A DNA stretch of 64,000 bases from Candidatus Krumholzibacteriia bacterium (GTDB lineage Bacteria > Krumholzibacteriota > Krumholzibacteriia > G020349025): NCBI GenBank assembly GCA_035649275.1, contig DASRJW010000143.1, positions 1-64,000 on the forward strand, given 5' to 3'. Both the position numbers and the translations under genes were made by a program. Shown here piece by piece: positions 1-9,249 of this stretch. Every line of letters begins with the position of its first letter. The first letter of the stretch is position 1. The notes under the pieces are model-generated. The model made no database searches and was not told where the DNA came from. It worked only from the letters and a program-made list of their open reading frames with translations.

Positions 1-1
1 C

Positions 2-490
2 GGGCGCGGCGTGCCGGCTATCCAGCTGTTCACCGGGGCGAACGCCGACTACCACCGGCCGGGGGACACGCCGGACAAGCTCGACTACGCCGGGCTCGAG
101 CGCATCGCGGGCTTCACGAGCGAGCTGGTGCGCTATCTCGCGGACCGTGACGAGCCGCTGACCTTCCTGCCACCGGGTGCCACGAGTGCACCGGCGCAAA
201 TAGCGCCGAAGAGTAGTGGCAGCCGGCGTGTCACCTTCGGCAGCATCCCCGACTTCAACGACAAGGGCGAAGGCGTCCTGCTCTCCGGCGTCATTGCCGG
301 CAGTCCGGCGGAAAAGGTGGGGCTCAGGGCCGGCGATCGCATCGTCGGCTTCGCCGGCGTCGCGGTCACGGATCTCGCCAGCTACAGCGAGGTGCTGAAG
401 ACGCTCTCACCGGGGGACGAAGCCGAGGTCACCTTCGTCCGCGACGGCAAGCGCCAGACGGTCAAAGTCACGGTGGTCGAGCGCAAATAG
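2..490 (+). CDS. M28-family aminopeptidase with C-terminal PDZ domain (3' part only)
   Basis: The gene enters from the left edge, so only its last 162 codons are visible and the true start lies outside the window. The first residues contain the segment ANADYHRPGDTPDKLDY, typical of the end of the M28 zinc aminopeptidase domain; the histidine and aspartate here belong to the metal-site region. A PDZ domain follows over roughly the last 90 residues, with SGVIAGSPAEKVGLRAGDRI as the carboxylate-binding and core part. M28 enzymes with a PDZ tail are usually exported and remove N-terminal residues from peptides. It converges on the DoxX gene with only 10 bp between the two stop codons. The family call is firm; substrate and export cannot be judged from the fragment. 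Confidence 0.85.
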   Translation, partial: GRGVPAIQLFTGANADYHRPGDTPDKLDYAGLERIAGFTSELVRYLADRDEPLTFLPPGATSAPAQIAPKSSGSRRVTFGSIPDFNDKGEGVLLSGVIAGSPAEKVGLRAGDRIVGFAGVAVTDLASYSEVLKTLSPGDEAEVTFVRDGKRQTVKVTVVERK

Positions 491-500
491 TGGCGTGCTC

Positions 501-1001
501 TCACATCTCGGTCGATGAGGGCGTTCGGTCGGGATCTGCGACGAGCTTGCCGCCGCGAACGGTCGCACCGATCACGACACCAGCGCTCACCAGCACCAAG
601 TTCTTGATGATGTACTGGCCCTCCAGGGTCGGGGCATAGGGGAAGCGCTGGAACACTTCGCTCGGAAACAGGCAGATCGGTGCGATGGTGCCCAGCATCT
701 GCACGAACATGAGCAGCAGCGTCACCCGCATCATGATGCCGGTGACGAGGCCGAGACCAATCAAGCACTCCCAGGTCGCCAGCAGTGGCATGGAGACCGA
801 AGCGTGCACCACGCCGAAGCTCAGCTTCTCGATGGTCCGCGTCGCCAGTCCCTGCGCCGGGCTCAGGTCGGGAAAGAACTTGAGCACGCCGAACCAGAAA
901 AAGACGACGCCAAGGCTCAGGCGCAGCAGGAGCACACCTTGGCGCGCCATCCATCGCGTCAGCTTCGGGTCCAGCCGCTGGTAGAGGTGGCGCAGGTTCA
1001 C
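501..1001 (-). CDS. DoxX-family integral membrane protein
   Basis: I start this gene at the GTG at 1001, just past the stop of the upstream M16 protease gene (1016), which gives 166 residues; a start at the ATG at 950 is also possible. The protein has four hydrophobic helices. The first (around residues 20-40, GVVFFWFGVLKFF) is the typical DoxX signature, and a conserved WECLIGLGLVTG helix follows. DoxX proteins are small four-helix membrane proteins, some linked to quinone or thiol oxidation, but a function cannot be assigned here. The 14-bp spacing to the protease gene suggests co-transcription. A longer reading frame extends upstream, but it overlaps the protease coding sequence and is compositionally unlike protein. 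Confidence 0.75.
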   Translation of the reverse strand: MNLRHLYQRLDPKLTRWMARQGVLLLRLSLGVVFFWFGVLKFFPDLSPAQGLATRTIEKLSFGVVHASVSMPLLATWECLIGLGLVTGIMMRVTLLLMFVQMLGTIAPICLFPSEVFQRFPYAPTLEGQYIIKNLVLVSAGVVIGATVRGGKLVADPDRTPSSTEM

Positions 1002-1015
1002 GGCGATGCAAGCCC

Positions 1016-3865
1016 CTAACGCGCGATCACGGTGACGAGCGGGCCAGGGCCGAGGTAGCGCTGGGCGGCGCGTTCCACGTCCTCGGGCCGCACCGCCATG
1101 AGGCCCTTCGCCTCGCGCTCGGCATAATCGATGCCGCCACACTGGAAAAGATCCCGGCTCAAGTTGAATGCCTGACCCATGCTCGTGATGCGGCGCATGC
1201 GGACGAGCGCGAGGTACTTGTTCACCGCCGTCTCGATGGCGTCCGGCGCAGCTTGCAGCTTGCCTGCAGTGATGTAGTCGAGCATGCCCTTCTCGGCTTC
1301 GGCGAGGTTCTCCGGGCGTGTTCCCATGGAGGCGACGATGCTCGCCCGGTCACCGACGAATTGGGTCGAGATGCCGAGCGAGTAGGCGAGACCGCGGGTT
1401 TCGCGCAGGTCCTGCTGCATGCGGCTGGAAGCGAGGCTTGCCGCCACCAGGAGGGCCCAGCGGTCCGCCGGATCGACATCGACGACGCGGCCGAGGCGGA
1501 GCGCCGCCTGCTTGCCACCGACCTGGAGCTCCTCGCGTGCCGCCGCCTGAGTGAGAGGGAGTGCCGGCACCGCGAGAGGTTTCGCCCGGCGCGCCGAGAG
1601 ATGTCCCAGCGTCGCTTCGACCTGGGGGAGCAGCACCTCGCGTGGGACGTCGCCGACGACGGCGAGCACGAGCTGGTCCGGCGCGAGGTAATCGGCGGCG
1701 AAGCGAGCCAGCATGTCCGGTGTGATCTTCCCCAGGCTCTCGGCGTCCCCAAGCACGGGCCGCGACAGCGGATGACCCGGCTGCAGGAGGGCGTCGAACC
1801 GGGCCTGCGCGCGGGGTCCAGGTTGGCTGGAGGTGCGCTGCAAGGCGGAGAGCATTTCCTTCCGCGCCGTGTCGAGGGCCTCGGCATCGTCGTGCGGGCC
1901 GGCGACCATCGTCGCCAGCAATCCGAGAGCCTCCTGGTAGTAGGTGTCGAGGCACTCGAGGCGCACGAAGGAGTAGAGCGGCGTCGTGTAGTAGTCGTCG
2001 TAGGGAATGGAAGGACTGTCTGCCACCTTGAGCGTGCCGCCGATGCGTTCGAGCGGCGAAGGTCCCCCCGCCCCCAGCTTGTCGATGCGGGCCGCCATGC
2101 TGCGGTGCAGCAGATCGGCGCAACCAGGCGCGTCTGCGGGCTCCCGCAGGCTGCGGTTCCGCACCAGGAGATGGGCGGCGAACATCCGCGTGCTGGCGGA
2201 AGCCGTGTGCACCAGGGTGAGGCCGTTGCCGAGCTGCTGCACCGTGGCCGGTTCGTCCGCAGCGAGCGGCACGGGCGGCCGGCGCTCGGGCTCCCCGGCG
2301 ACGGACGTCGTCGAGGCAAGGGAAAGCTGGGCAAGTGGTTCGAGCCCCGAGAGGTCGCTCGCTTGGGTCACCAGGCCAGGGCCCGCGGCGGCAATCTGCA
2401 ATGGCGCCGCGGCGAGCACCCTCTTGGCCATGGCGCCGAGGGCGGCGGCATCGGCCTTCTCCAACGCCGCGAGATAGCGCGGTGTGAAGCCCGGGCCCAC
2501 GTGCCAGAGGCGGTCGCCCTGGAAGATGGCGTAGTAGTGCAGCTGCTCGAGTTGCGAGACTTCCTGGGTGAGAAGCGCTTTCTGCGCCGCCGCCAGTTCC
2601 GCGGCGCCAATCGTGCCGAGGCTGCGGAACGCCGTGAGCAAACGCTTCGCCGCCTCCGTGGCCGCCGCTGCCGCTCCCGCAGAGGACTGCGGTGCGGTGT
2701 CGGAGGCGAGGCGCACACGGAGCTCGAGCAGCCGGCTGTCGGCACGGTGATGCAGGGTCGCGCTCGCTGGCTCGTGCGGCACGGCAGGTTCCTGCTGCAA
2801 AGCCCGTTCGAGAAGGCTCGATTCGCTGCCGCCGGCGATCTGGGCAAGCAACGCGAGCAGGGCGTCATCCTCCGGTACACCTGCGGGCAGCGCCGCCAGG
2901 AGCTCGACCACCGCCAAGGGTCCCTCGACGGCCTGCAGGGTGAGTCGCCCTGGGGCGGCGAGCGGTCCGGGCGGGACCGGGAGCGGCGCAGCCGCGGGGG
3001 GTCGGGCGCTGGGAGTGGGGAAGAGACGCTGCAACTCCGCCAGCGCCGCATCGCGCTCGAACTCACCCATGAGCACGAGGAGCATGTTCGACGGCACGTA
3101 CTGGCGCGCGTAGTACTCCGCGACGTTCGCCCGCGGCAGCTCCTTCAGGGTCGTCGGCGTCCCCAGGACGGGACGGGCGAAGTGGCTGCCCTCGCCGTAG
3201 AGCATCGTTTCCAGGGCGCGGTCCGCGCGGTACTCCGGATCGTCCATGTCCTTGCTCAGCTCCTCGAGAACGATGCCCCGTTCCTTATCGAACTTCGCCT
3301 CCGGCAGGGTGCTGTGCAGCAGCATGTCCGCCTGGATGTCGAGGGCTGCGGCGAGCTTTTCCGAGGGCGCCACCATCATGTAGTGGGTGTACTCCTGCTT
3401 GGTCGTGGCGTTGTTGTAGGCGCCGATGCGGTCGGTCTCGGCGTAGATCTGCTCCTGCGTGCGCCGCTCGGTGCCATTGAAGAGGACGTGTTCCAGGAAG
3501 TGGCTGCTGCCCGCGTCGCGGTTCTCCTCACGCGTCGAGCCGGCGCCGACGAAAACGTTGCTCGCCACCATGCCGCTGCCCGCGTGGGGCAGAAGGAGAA
3601 CGCGCAGGCCGCTCTCGAGGCTGAGCTCCTCGCTCGTGCCGCTCGCGGCGCGCGTGCCGCTGGCAGCGGCGAAGAGCAGGGACGCCGCGAGGAGCGACGC
3701 CGCGGCGAGAAGCAGCACCACCGCGCGATGCGGCGCCGCAGCGACCTGCCGCACCACCGTGCGGAACTCCCGTCGTGCCGAATGAAGGGGGGTCTTGTCG
3801 CGCACGGGCACACCGCCTGGGTTCGCTGGGCGTTCGCTCCGGAGACCCGAGGCAGTCTGCCTCAT
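1016..3865 (-). CDS. M16-family zinc metalloprotease, two-domain, exported
   Basis: This is a 949-residue protein if it starts at the ATG at 3865; a GTG at 3805 would still keep the hydrophobic export segment (about residues 47-70 of the long form). The inverted zinc motif HFLEH is at residues 122-126 and the third ligand is the glutamate near residue 202 (VLEELSKD), the usual 76-residue spacing. The second half, from about residue 540, repeats the M16 fold without HxxEH, as in processing-peptidase-like single-chain M16 enzymes. It probably degrades peptides in the periplasm or at the envelope. It lies directly upstream of doxX and is separated from the upstream secreted-protein gene by a hairpin. 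Confidence 0.9.
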   Translation of the reverse strand: MRQTASGLRSERPANPGGVPVRDKTPLHSARREFRTVVRQVAAAPHRAVVLLLAAASLLAASLLFAAASGTRAASGTSEELSLESGLRVLLLPHAGSGMVASNVFVGAGSTREENRDAGSSHFLEHVLFNGTERRTQEQIYAETDRIGAYNNATTKQEYTHYMMVAPSEKLAAALDIQADMLLHSTLPEAKFDKERGIVLEELSKDMDDPEYRADRALETMLYGEGSHFARPVLGTPTTLKELPRANVAEYYARQYVPSNMLLVLMGEFERDAALAELQRLFPTPSARPPAAAPLPVPPGPLAAPGRLTLQAVEGPLAVVELLAALPAGVPEDDALLALLAQIAGGSESSLLERALQQEPAVPHEPASATLHHRADSRLLELRVRLASDTAPQSSAGAAAAATEAAKRLLTAFRSLGTIGAAELAAAQKALLTQEVSQLEQLHYYAIFQGDRLWHVGPGFTPRYLAALEKADAAALGAMAKRVLAAAPLQIAAAGPGLVTQASDLSGLEPLAQLSLASTTSVAGEPERRPPVPLAADEPATVQQLGNGLTLVHTASASTRMFAAHLLVRNRSLREPADAPGCADLLHRSMAARIDKLGAGGPSPLERIGGTLKVADSPSIPYDDYYTTPLYSFVRLECLDTYYQEALGLLATMVAGPHDDAEALDTARKEMLSALQRTSSQPGPRAQARFDALLQPGHPLSRPVLGDAESLGKITPDMLARFAADYLAPDQLVLAVVGDVPREVLLPQVEATLGHLSARRAKPLAVPALPLTQAAAREELQVGGKQAALRLGRVVDVDPADRWALLVAASLASSRMQQDLRETRGLAYSLGISTQFVGDRASIVASMGTRPENLAEAEKGMLDYITAGKLQAAPDAIETAVNKYLALVRMRRITSMGQAFNLSRDLFQCGGIDYAEREAKGLMAVRPEDVERAAQRYLGPGPLVTVIAR

Positions 3866-3899
3866 GGCGGGGAGAGACGCAATCGTCCGGCCGGACGAG

Positions 3900-3936
3900 G
3901 TGAAACTCCTCCCAGGGGAGCACCGAGGAGTTTCAC
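3900..3936 (-). terminator. 12-bp perfect hairpin between two leftward genes
   Basis: GTGAAACTCCTC (3900-3911) and GAGGAGTTTCAC (3925-3936) form a perfect 12-bp stem with a 13-nt loop. It lies just after the stop codon of the secreted-protein gene at 3957 and before the start of the M16 gene. There is no clear T-run, so it may be a terminator, a pause site or a processing signal. Confidence 0.5.
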
Positions 3937-3956
3937 GATCGTCCGGCGGAGCCGCA

Positions 3957-4817
3957 CTATGGCGTGCGATACAGACTCTTCATGTTCGACCAGGTGAGCG
4001 CCTCGACCCCCAGCGTGGTGGGATCGAAGAAAGCGACGAAGGCCCACTCGAGGGGCAGGGACTGTGGATTCTGCGGGTCGTACACCGGCTCGAACCAGAC
4101 GCCCGAGCGGCCCGCATCGACGGTGAAGAAGTCGCAATCGTTGTCAGGGGCGGTGGCTTCGGCGGCGATCCCCGGGCCCTGAGTCGGTGCCGTCAGCTGG
4201 CCGCCGTCGGGGAACTGCAGGGCGAGGACGAGTGCCGAGCCACCGCCCGGTTGGACGATCAGATTCTGGTCGCGCAGATCCACGAAGACTTCCGTCGTGT
4301 CACCGTGGCTGTGCACGTTGCGCACCGCCAGCTGGTTGAGCTCGTTGGCGGTGGGGAAGCGCAGGTTGCCACCCTGCACCGGAATGAGGATCGCCCCGGC
4401 TGCGGGGAATACGGTGTTGCCGTCGTTGCTCAGGAAACCGAAGCCCCGCAGCCGTTGCGGTACCGGAGGATCCGGGAACAGGTACTGGATCAGGTACTGG
4501 GTCGAGCTGGAGGTGCAGTCGCCCGCCTGGCTCGGGTTGCTGGTGACGAAGCAGCCCGGGTTGAGGAGGGCGAAGTCGGAGCCGTCGAAGCATTGCAGCA
4601 TGCTGTCGGCGGCGATGACTTGGAAGCGGACGTCCGTGTCCACCCAGGCCTCGAGGCGTGCCGGCCGCGCCGAGCTGGCGCCGGCTGGCTGGGCCCAGGC
4701 GCCGAGGAGAGTGGAGAGGAGAGCGAAAGCAAGGAGCCTGTCACTGCGTCCCACCCCACACCTCCCAGCCACCCAGCGCTGCCGGCGTCGCCGAGGCGTC
4801 GTCACCGGCCGCTCCAT
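3957..4817 (-). CDS. Secreted protein of unknown function
   Basis: The ATG at 4817 gives 286 residues; an in-frame TTG lies two codons upstream. The N-terminus is arginine-rich, followed by a hydrophobic stretch and AWAQPAGASS, which looks like a long Sec signal peptide cleaved near residue 45. The mature part is rich in aromatic, Asp, Asn and Gln residues with short beta-like segments and three or four cysteines (for example FDGSDFALLNPGCFV and PDNDCDFFTVDAG), consistent with an extracellular beta-sandwich. I recognise no catalytic motif and no named family. A hairpin follows the stop codon, so it is probably transcribed on its own. The call of secreted protein is an inference from the signal sequence. 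Confidence 0.65.
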   Translation of the reverse strand: MERPVTTPRRRRQRWVAGRCGVGRSDRLLAFALLSTLLGAWAQPAGASSARPARLEAWVDTDVRFQVIAADSMLQCFDGSDFALLNPGCFVTSNPSQAGDCTSSSTQYLIQYLFPDPPVPQRLRGFGFLSNDGNTVFPAAGAILIPVQGGNLRFPTANELNQLAVRNVHSHGDTTEVFVDLRDQNLIVQPGGGSALVLALQFPDGGQLTAPTQGPGIAAEATAPDNDCDFFTVDAGRSGVWFEPVYDPQNPQSLPLEWAFVAFFDPTTLGVEALTWSNMKSLYRTP

Positions 4818-5159
4818 CGTCAACGTCCATCGGTCACGAGATCATCGCGCATGCATCGAGTGTTCCGCCGACGTCCGCCGACGGCGAGAAAAGGGAGTGC
4901 AACGGATCTCCGTGTCGACACCGTGTCCGGTGTGGGCGCATGCGGGCCGAGGGCACCCCATGCCGGCGGAGCGAAAACGAGCGGCAGGAGGGCGCCTGAC
5001 GCTCCCGATGCTCCGGCCGGGCGTCCGGAGAGGTGCATTCTGCACGCGGCCCTCCAGCGGACCGACGGCTTTGCACGCTCGGTGTTACCATGTCCGGGCG
5101 TAAGCCTTACGCTCCGTCGCCGTGGACGGGATCACTTGGTTTCGACACTGGGAGGCCGC
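4818..5159. other. 342-bp divergent intergenic region
   Basis: This stretch separates the leftward secreted-protein gene from the rightward hydrolase gene, so promoters for both must lie in or near it. Short reading frames on both strands look like GC-rich shadows. I see no clear sigma-70 pair, riboswitch or repeat; the only solid signal is the ribosome binding site GGGAGG just before the hydrolase ATG. Confidence 0.4.
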
Positions 5160-6659
5160 ATGCGTCGAGGCTGCCGTTTTCTCCTGCTCATGCTGCTCCT
5201 CGTCGCGCCGGTGCAGGCACGGGCTGCGGCGGTGCCGGACTCGGTGGTCACCGCGGGACTGGAGCGCACCATGGCGGCGGCAGCAGCAGAGGGCTTCCGC
5301 GGCGCCGTTCTCGTCGCCCGCGGCGAGAACGTCCTTCTCGCCCGCGGCTATGGCACCACGGTCCCCGGCGGGAACAGCCCGATCACGGCGGAAACCGTCT
5401 TCACCACCGGGTCCATCACCAAGCAGTTCACCGCCACCGCGATCCTGAAGCTGGAGACGCAAGGGAAGCTCTCGGTGCAGGACAAGCTCGGGCGCTGGTT
5501 CGACGCCGTGCCGGCGGACAAGAGCGGCATCACGTTGCACCAGTTGCTGACGCACACCGCCGGTTTCCCCGGCGCCATCGGTGACGATCGCGAGCGCATC
5601 GGTCGGGACGCCTACGTGCAGCGCGCCCTGGCCACGCCGCTCCTCTTCGCCCCCGGCGCGCGCTACGAGTACTCGAACGTCGGTTACAGCCTGCTGGCGG
5701 CGATCGTGGAGAAGGCGTCGGGTCAGGACTATGAGCCATTCTTGCACGACCAACTCTTCGTGCCCGCCGGGATGCACGACACGGGGTATCGCCTCCCGGC
5801 TTGGGATCCGGCGCGCCTGGCGCACGGGAGCAACGACGACGGCAGCGACTGGGGCACGACGATGGAGCACGCCATCCTGCCCGAGGGCCCGGGCTGGAAC
5901 CTGCTCGGGAACGGCGGCATCCATTCCACCGTCTTCGACATGCTGCGCTGGCACCGGGCCCTGGCCGGCGACGCCATCCTGCCCGCGGCCGCCCGAGCCC
6001 AGATGATCACGAAACAGGTCGAGGAAGGCGGTGGCACCTGGTACGGCTACGGCTGGTCCATCGAGCCGACCGACTGGGGGACGCTGATCACGCACAACGG
6101 TGGCAATCCTTATTACTTCGCCGATTTCCTCCGCTTCCTCGACAGCGACGTGGTGATCTATTACACCACCGCGAGTCGCGAGCGGCGGATGCGCCGGCTG
6201 GCGCGCCCCCTGGCGCGCATCGTCTTCACCGGCGAGGTGCCGGCGCTGCCGCCCAGCGTGCCCGCAGCGGCAGCGTCGCAGTCCACGAGCCCGGTGGGAG
6301 CGCCCGCAGCGCCAGGATCCTTGGCGTCGAAATGGGGGCTCCCGGGCGGACCCCAGGCGCAGCGCGCCGCGGAGCTGCTCGAAGCGCTCACGACCTCCGA
6401 CGCAGCCTGGAGGCGCGACTTCGTCCGCACCGGTTTCGTGCCGGATGTCCTGGAGAGTCAGGGGGAGGACGCTCTCGACCAGAGCCTGGTGGCGCTGCGG
6501 GACGAGCTGGCGGAGTTCCGGGTGCAACGGGTCGTACCCACGGCGGACGGCCTCACCCTGGTGCTCGAGACGCCGGGGGCACCGACTGAGCTCGAGATCA
6601 GCGTGGAGCCGGAGCCACCGCATCGAATCATTTCGATCGGCGTGCAGAAGGGCGGCTGA
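5160..6659 (+). CDS. Exported serine beta-lactamase/DD-peptidase-like hydrolase
   Basis: The start ATG at 5160 follows GGGAGG at a good distance and opens a signal peptide of about 24 residues, giving 499 residues. The three class C beta-lactamase/penicillin-binding-like motifs are present: SITK at 85-88 (nucleophile Ser85, Lys88), YSN at 171-173 and HNG at 312-314. After the roughly 360-residue hydrolase domain comes a Pro/Ala linker and a C-terminal domain of about 110 residues that resembles the extra domain of some S12 esterases. The family covers D-aminopeptidases, esterases and beta-lactamases, so the substrate is unknown. The long reading frame extending upstream to 3795 is an artefact of GC-rich sequence. 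It converges on the response regulator gene. Confidence 0.88.
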   Translation: MRRGCRFLLLMLLLVAPVQARAAAVPDSVVTAGLERTMAAAAAEGFRGAVLVARGENVLLARGYGTTVPGGNSPITAETVFTTGSITKQFTATAILKLETQGKLSVQDKLGRWFDAVPADKSGITLHQLLTHTAGFPGAIGDDRERIGRDAYVQRALATPLLFAPGARYEYSNVGYSLLAAIVEKASGQDYEPFLHDQLFVPAGMHDTGYRLPAWDPARLAHGSNDDGSDWGTTMEHAILPEGPGWNLLGNGGIHSTVFDMLRWHRALAGDAILPAAARAQMITKQVEEGGGTWYGYGWSIEPTDWGTLITHNGGNPYYFADFLRFLDSDVVIYYTTASRERRMRRLARPLARIVFTGEVPALPPSVPAAAASQSTSPVGAPAAPGSLASKWGLPGGPQAQRAAELLEALTTSDAAWRRDFVRTGFVPDVLESQGEDALDQSLVALRDELAEFRVQRVVPTADGLTLVLETPGAPTELEISVEPEPPHRIISIGVQKGG

Positions 6660-6686
6660 GCGCGGGCGCGGCGGAGCGGCCCCGAT

Positions 6687-7094
6687 TCAGGGGGGCACCG
6701 GCGGCGCCGCCGGGAGAGCGCTCTGCACGCGGCTCAAGAGCTCCCGGTTGGAGAAGGGTTTGGAGATGTAGTCGTCGGCCCCGGCGGCCAATCCTTCGGT
6801 CCGCTCGCGCTGCATGGCGCGCGCCGTGAGCAAGATGACATGGACGTCGCGCAGTTCGTCGTCGGACTTGATCAGGCGGCAGAGGTCGAGACCGCTCATG
6901 GATCCCATCATGACGTCGAAGACGGCGACCCGGGGTTTCTCGCGCCGCAGCTGCGTCAGCGCCGCCGCACCATCCTTCACCGCCACCACCCGCAGCCCGG
7001 CGCTGCGGAGGATGATGCTCACCGAGCGCAGAGTGAGGGCATCGTCGTCCGCGACCAGGACGTAAGGGGAGCCGGGGCTCGTCGGCTGTCCCAT
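6687..7094 (-). CDS. Single-domain response regulator (REC only)
   Basis: The ATG at 7094 is preceded by GGGAGGAAAGCG, a strong ribosome binding site, and gives 135 residues. The whole protein is one receiver domain: acidic pocket ADDD at 15-18, phospho-acceptor Asp60 in FDVMMG, LLTAR switch threonine around residue 88 and SKPFS lysine near 110. There is no output domain, so it probably relays phosphate or controls another protein by direct contact. It lies 41 bp downstream of the hybrid kinase and is the last gene of that operon, so the kinase is the likely partner. A longer reading frame upstream overlaps the kinase gene and is not real. Confidence 0.9.
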   Translation of the reverse strand: MGQPTSPGSPYVLVADDDALTLRSVSIILRSAGLRVVAVKDGAAALTQLRREKPRVAVFDVMMGSMSGLDLCRLIKSDDELRDVHVILLTARAMQRERTEGLAAGADDYISKPFSNRELLSRVQSALPAAPPVPP

Positions 7095-7135
7095 CGCTTT
7101 CCTCCCAACACGCGTCCGCGGGACGCTCCTGGGCT

Positions 7136-9238
7136 TCACACCAAAGCCCGGACGTTCTCGATCAGCTTCGCCTTCTCGAAGGGCTTGCGGATGTATTCGC
7201 TGGCGCCGAGGGCCATGGCCTTGTCCCGGTCCTCGAGCACGGAGAGCACGATCACCGGGATTGCCGCCGTGGCGGGATCGCTCTTCAAGAGGCGCAGCAC
7301 GTCGTAGCCGTCGATTTCGGGCATCATGATGTCCAGGATGATCACATCCGGTTCCAGCTGCCGCGCCTTGGCGACGGCTTGGCTGCCGCTCTGGCAACCG
7401 ACGGTGGTGTAACCGAGCGGCGCGAGCAGCTCGCTCAACGCGGTCACGATCGAAGGCTCGTCGTCCACGATGAGCACCTGCTTGCCCGGGCCAGTGCGCT
7501 GCAGCGCTTGCACCAGATGGGTTTCGGCCACGGTGGTGCGCTCCGGCGCCGGCCGGTCGCTCCGCCGCGGTGCGGGTCGAGCCGCTGGCGTCGCCGCCAC
7601 CGGCAAGGTGAAACGGAAAATGGAGCCTTCGCCGGGAGCGCTTTCCACCCAGATGGCGCCGCCGTGCTGTACCACGATGTTGCCCGAGATGGCCAGGCCG
7701 AGACCGGTGCCCTGAGGCTTCTCGGTGAGGACGTTCCCCACCTGACCGAACTTGTCGAAGATGCGCTGGTGGTGCTCCTTCGGGATGCCGACGCCGGTGT
7801 CGCGCACTTCGACCAGGACATAAGCGTCGCTCTCCGGGCTGATGCTGGTCATGCCAGCCGGCCCGCCCCGCTGGGGCCCCAGTTCCTCGGGCTCCCGGTG
7901 CGGGCAAGGTCGCGCCACCACGGTGATGACGCCCCGTGGGGGCGTGAACTTGATCGCATTGTCCACCAGGTTGGTGACGACTTGGCTGATGCGGTCCGAG
8001 TCGGCCAGCACCGCGGGCAGGTTCGGATCGATCTCGGTGCGCACGCGGATCTCGCGCTCCGCGGCCAGTGTGCGCAGCGTCTCCAGGCAGGGATCGATGA
8101 TGCGGGACAGCTCCACCGGGAGCAGGCGGCAGCGCATCTCCCCGGCCTCGATGCGTGAAAGATCGAGCAAGTCGCTGATGAGGCGCGTCAGACGCTCGGT
8201 TTGATGGGCGATGATGCCGAGGAACTCGACGCGCTCGTCTTCGGTCAGCGCCTCCGGGTCGTCGAGCATGATTTCGGTGAAGCTGCGGATGGAGGTGAGC
8301 GGCGTCCGCAGTTCGTGGCTGACGTTGCTGAGGAAGTCGCTCTTCAGGCGGTCGATCTCCTTCAGCTCCTTGTTGGCCTTCTCCAGCTCCTGCGCCTTCT
8401 GGTGCAGGGCCGCGGTGCGCTGCTGCACGATCTGCTCCAGATGCGCGTTGTGGTAGCGGATGGCGTCCTGGCTCTGCTTGAGATCGTTGGTCATCTTGTT
8501 GAAGGAACGCGCCAGCTCGCCCAGCTCGCCCACCAAGTCCTCCTGCACCACGTGATCGAGATCGGACTTGGAGACGGCGGCGGTCGCCCGCGCCAGCTGC
8601 TGCAGCGGCAGGGTCACCTTGAGGGAGAAGAAGCGCGCCGAGAGCAGGACCACCACCACGGCACTGGCGCCGAGGAGCGAGAGGACGAGACGCGTCTGCG
8701 CCACCGAAGCCATGAGCGGCTGCAGCGACAGACCCAGGCGCACCGTGCCCCAGCGCACCGGCGTCCCTTCCACGTGCACCGGTACGGCGATGTCCAGCAC
8801 CGGGGAGCGTGGCCCGTTCCCCGGCTGTACCCCGAGCCGCTGGATCACCACCTCGTTGACCGCCAGGATGCGGCGGCTGTTGGCGTCGTCGGCCCGCTGC
8901 CCCTGGCGGTCGGGCTGCTCACTGTGCGCGGCGACGCGGCCTTCCTTGTCGAGGATGACGACGTAGAGCACACCGCTGTCCTGGACAGAGGTCTCGGCGG
9001 CCTGCTGCAGCGACACGTAGTCGTAGCTGAGCAAGGAGTTCCGCACCCCCGCGGCGATGGAGTTGGCGATGGCGACGCCCCGCATCTGGGTCAGCTCCAG
9101 CATGTCGGCGCTGTGCCGGGTGCCGACCACGTAGATCACGCTCGTCATCAGCGAGATCACGATGATCCCGAAGTAGAGCATGAAGCGTCCTTGCAGTCCC
9201 AAGCTGCGAAAGCGCCGCAAGCTGTCCAGGGGTTGCAC
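7136..9238 (-). CDS. Membrane hybrid sensor histidine kinase with C-terminal receiver
   Basis: I place the start at the GTG at 9238 because it follows GGAGG by 7 nt and sits just after the TGA of the upstream lipoprotein gene; the product is 700 residues. Order of parts: membrane helix (about 20-40), periplasmic Cache-like sensor (about 45-180), second helix (about 183-202), HAMP, a coiled coil, HisKA with phospho-acceptor His308 in SNVSHELRTPL, HATPase with DTGVGIP and GTGLGLAISG, then a receiver domain with phospho-acceptor Asp about 636 in ILDIMMPE. Its position between a peptide-binding lipoprotein and a response regulator suggests ligand-dependent signalling, possibly with the lipoprotein presenting the ligand. 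The signal sensed is unknown. Confidence 0.9.
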   Translation of the reverse strand: MQPLDSLRRFRSLGLQGRFMLYFGIIVISLMTSVIYVVGTRHSADMLELTQMRGVAIANSIAAGVRNSLLSYDYVSLQQAAETSVQDSGVLYVVILDKEGRVAAHSEQPDRQGQRADDANSRRILAVNEVVIQRLGVQPGNGPRSPVLDIAVPVHVEGTPVRWGTVRLGLSLQPLMASVAQTRLVLSLLGASAVVVVLLSARFFSLKVTLPLQQLARATAAVSKSDLDHVVQEDLVGELGELARSFNKMTNDLKQSQDAIRYHNAHLEQIVQQRTAALHQKAQELEKANKELKEIDRLKSDFLSNVSHELRTPLTSIRSFTEIMLDDPEALTEDERVEFLGIIAHQTERLTRLISDLLDLSRIEAGEMRCRLLPVELSRIIDPCLETLRTLAAEREIRVRTEIDPNLPAVLADSDRISQVVTNLVDNAIKFTPPRGVITVVARPCPHREPEELGPQRGGPAGMTSISPESDAYVLVEVRDTGVGIPKEHHQRIFDKFGQVGNVLTEKPQGTGLGLAISGNIVVQHGGAIWVESAPGEGSIFRFTLPVAATPAARPAPRRSDRPAPERTTVAETHLVQALQRTGPGKQVLIVDDEPSIVTALSELLAPLGYTTVGCQSGSQAVAKARQLEPDVIILDIMMPEIDGYDVLRLLKSDPATAAIPVIVLSVLEDRDKAMALGASEYIRKPFEKAKLIENVRALV

Positions 9239-9249
9239 GCCAGGCCTCC

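Noticed and set aside
1253-3997. A 914-codon plus-strand frame opposite the M16 protease
   Set aside because: The minus strand has the zinc motif and two-domain M16 fold; the plus-strand product has no recognisable features.
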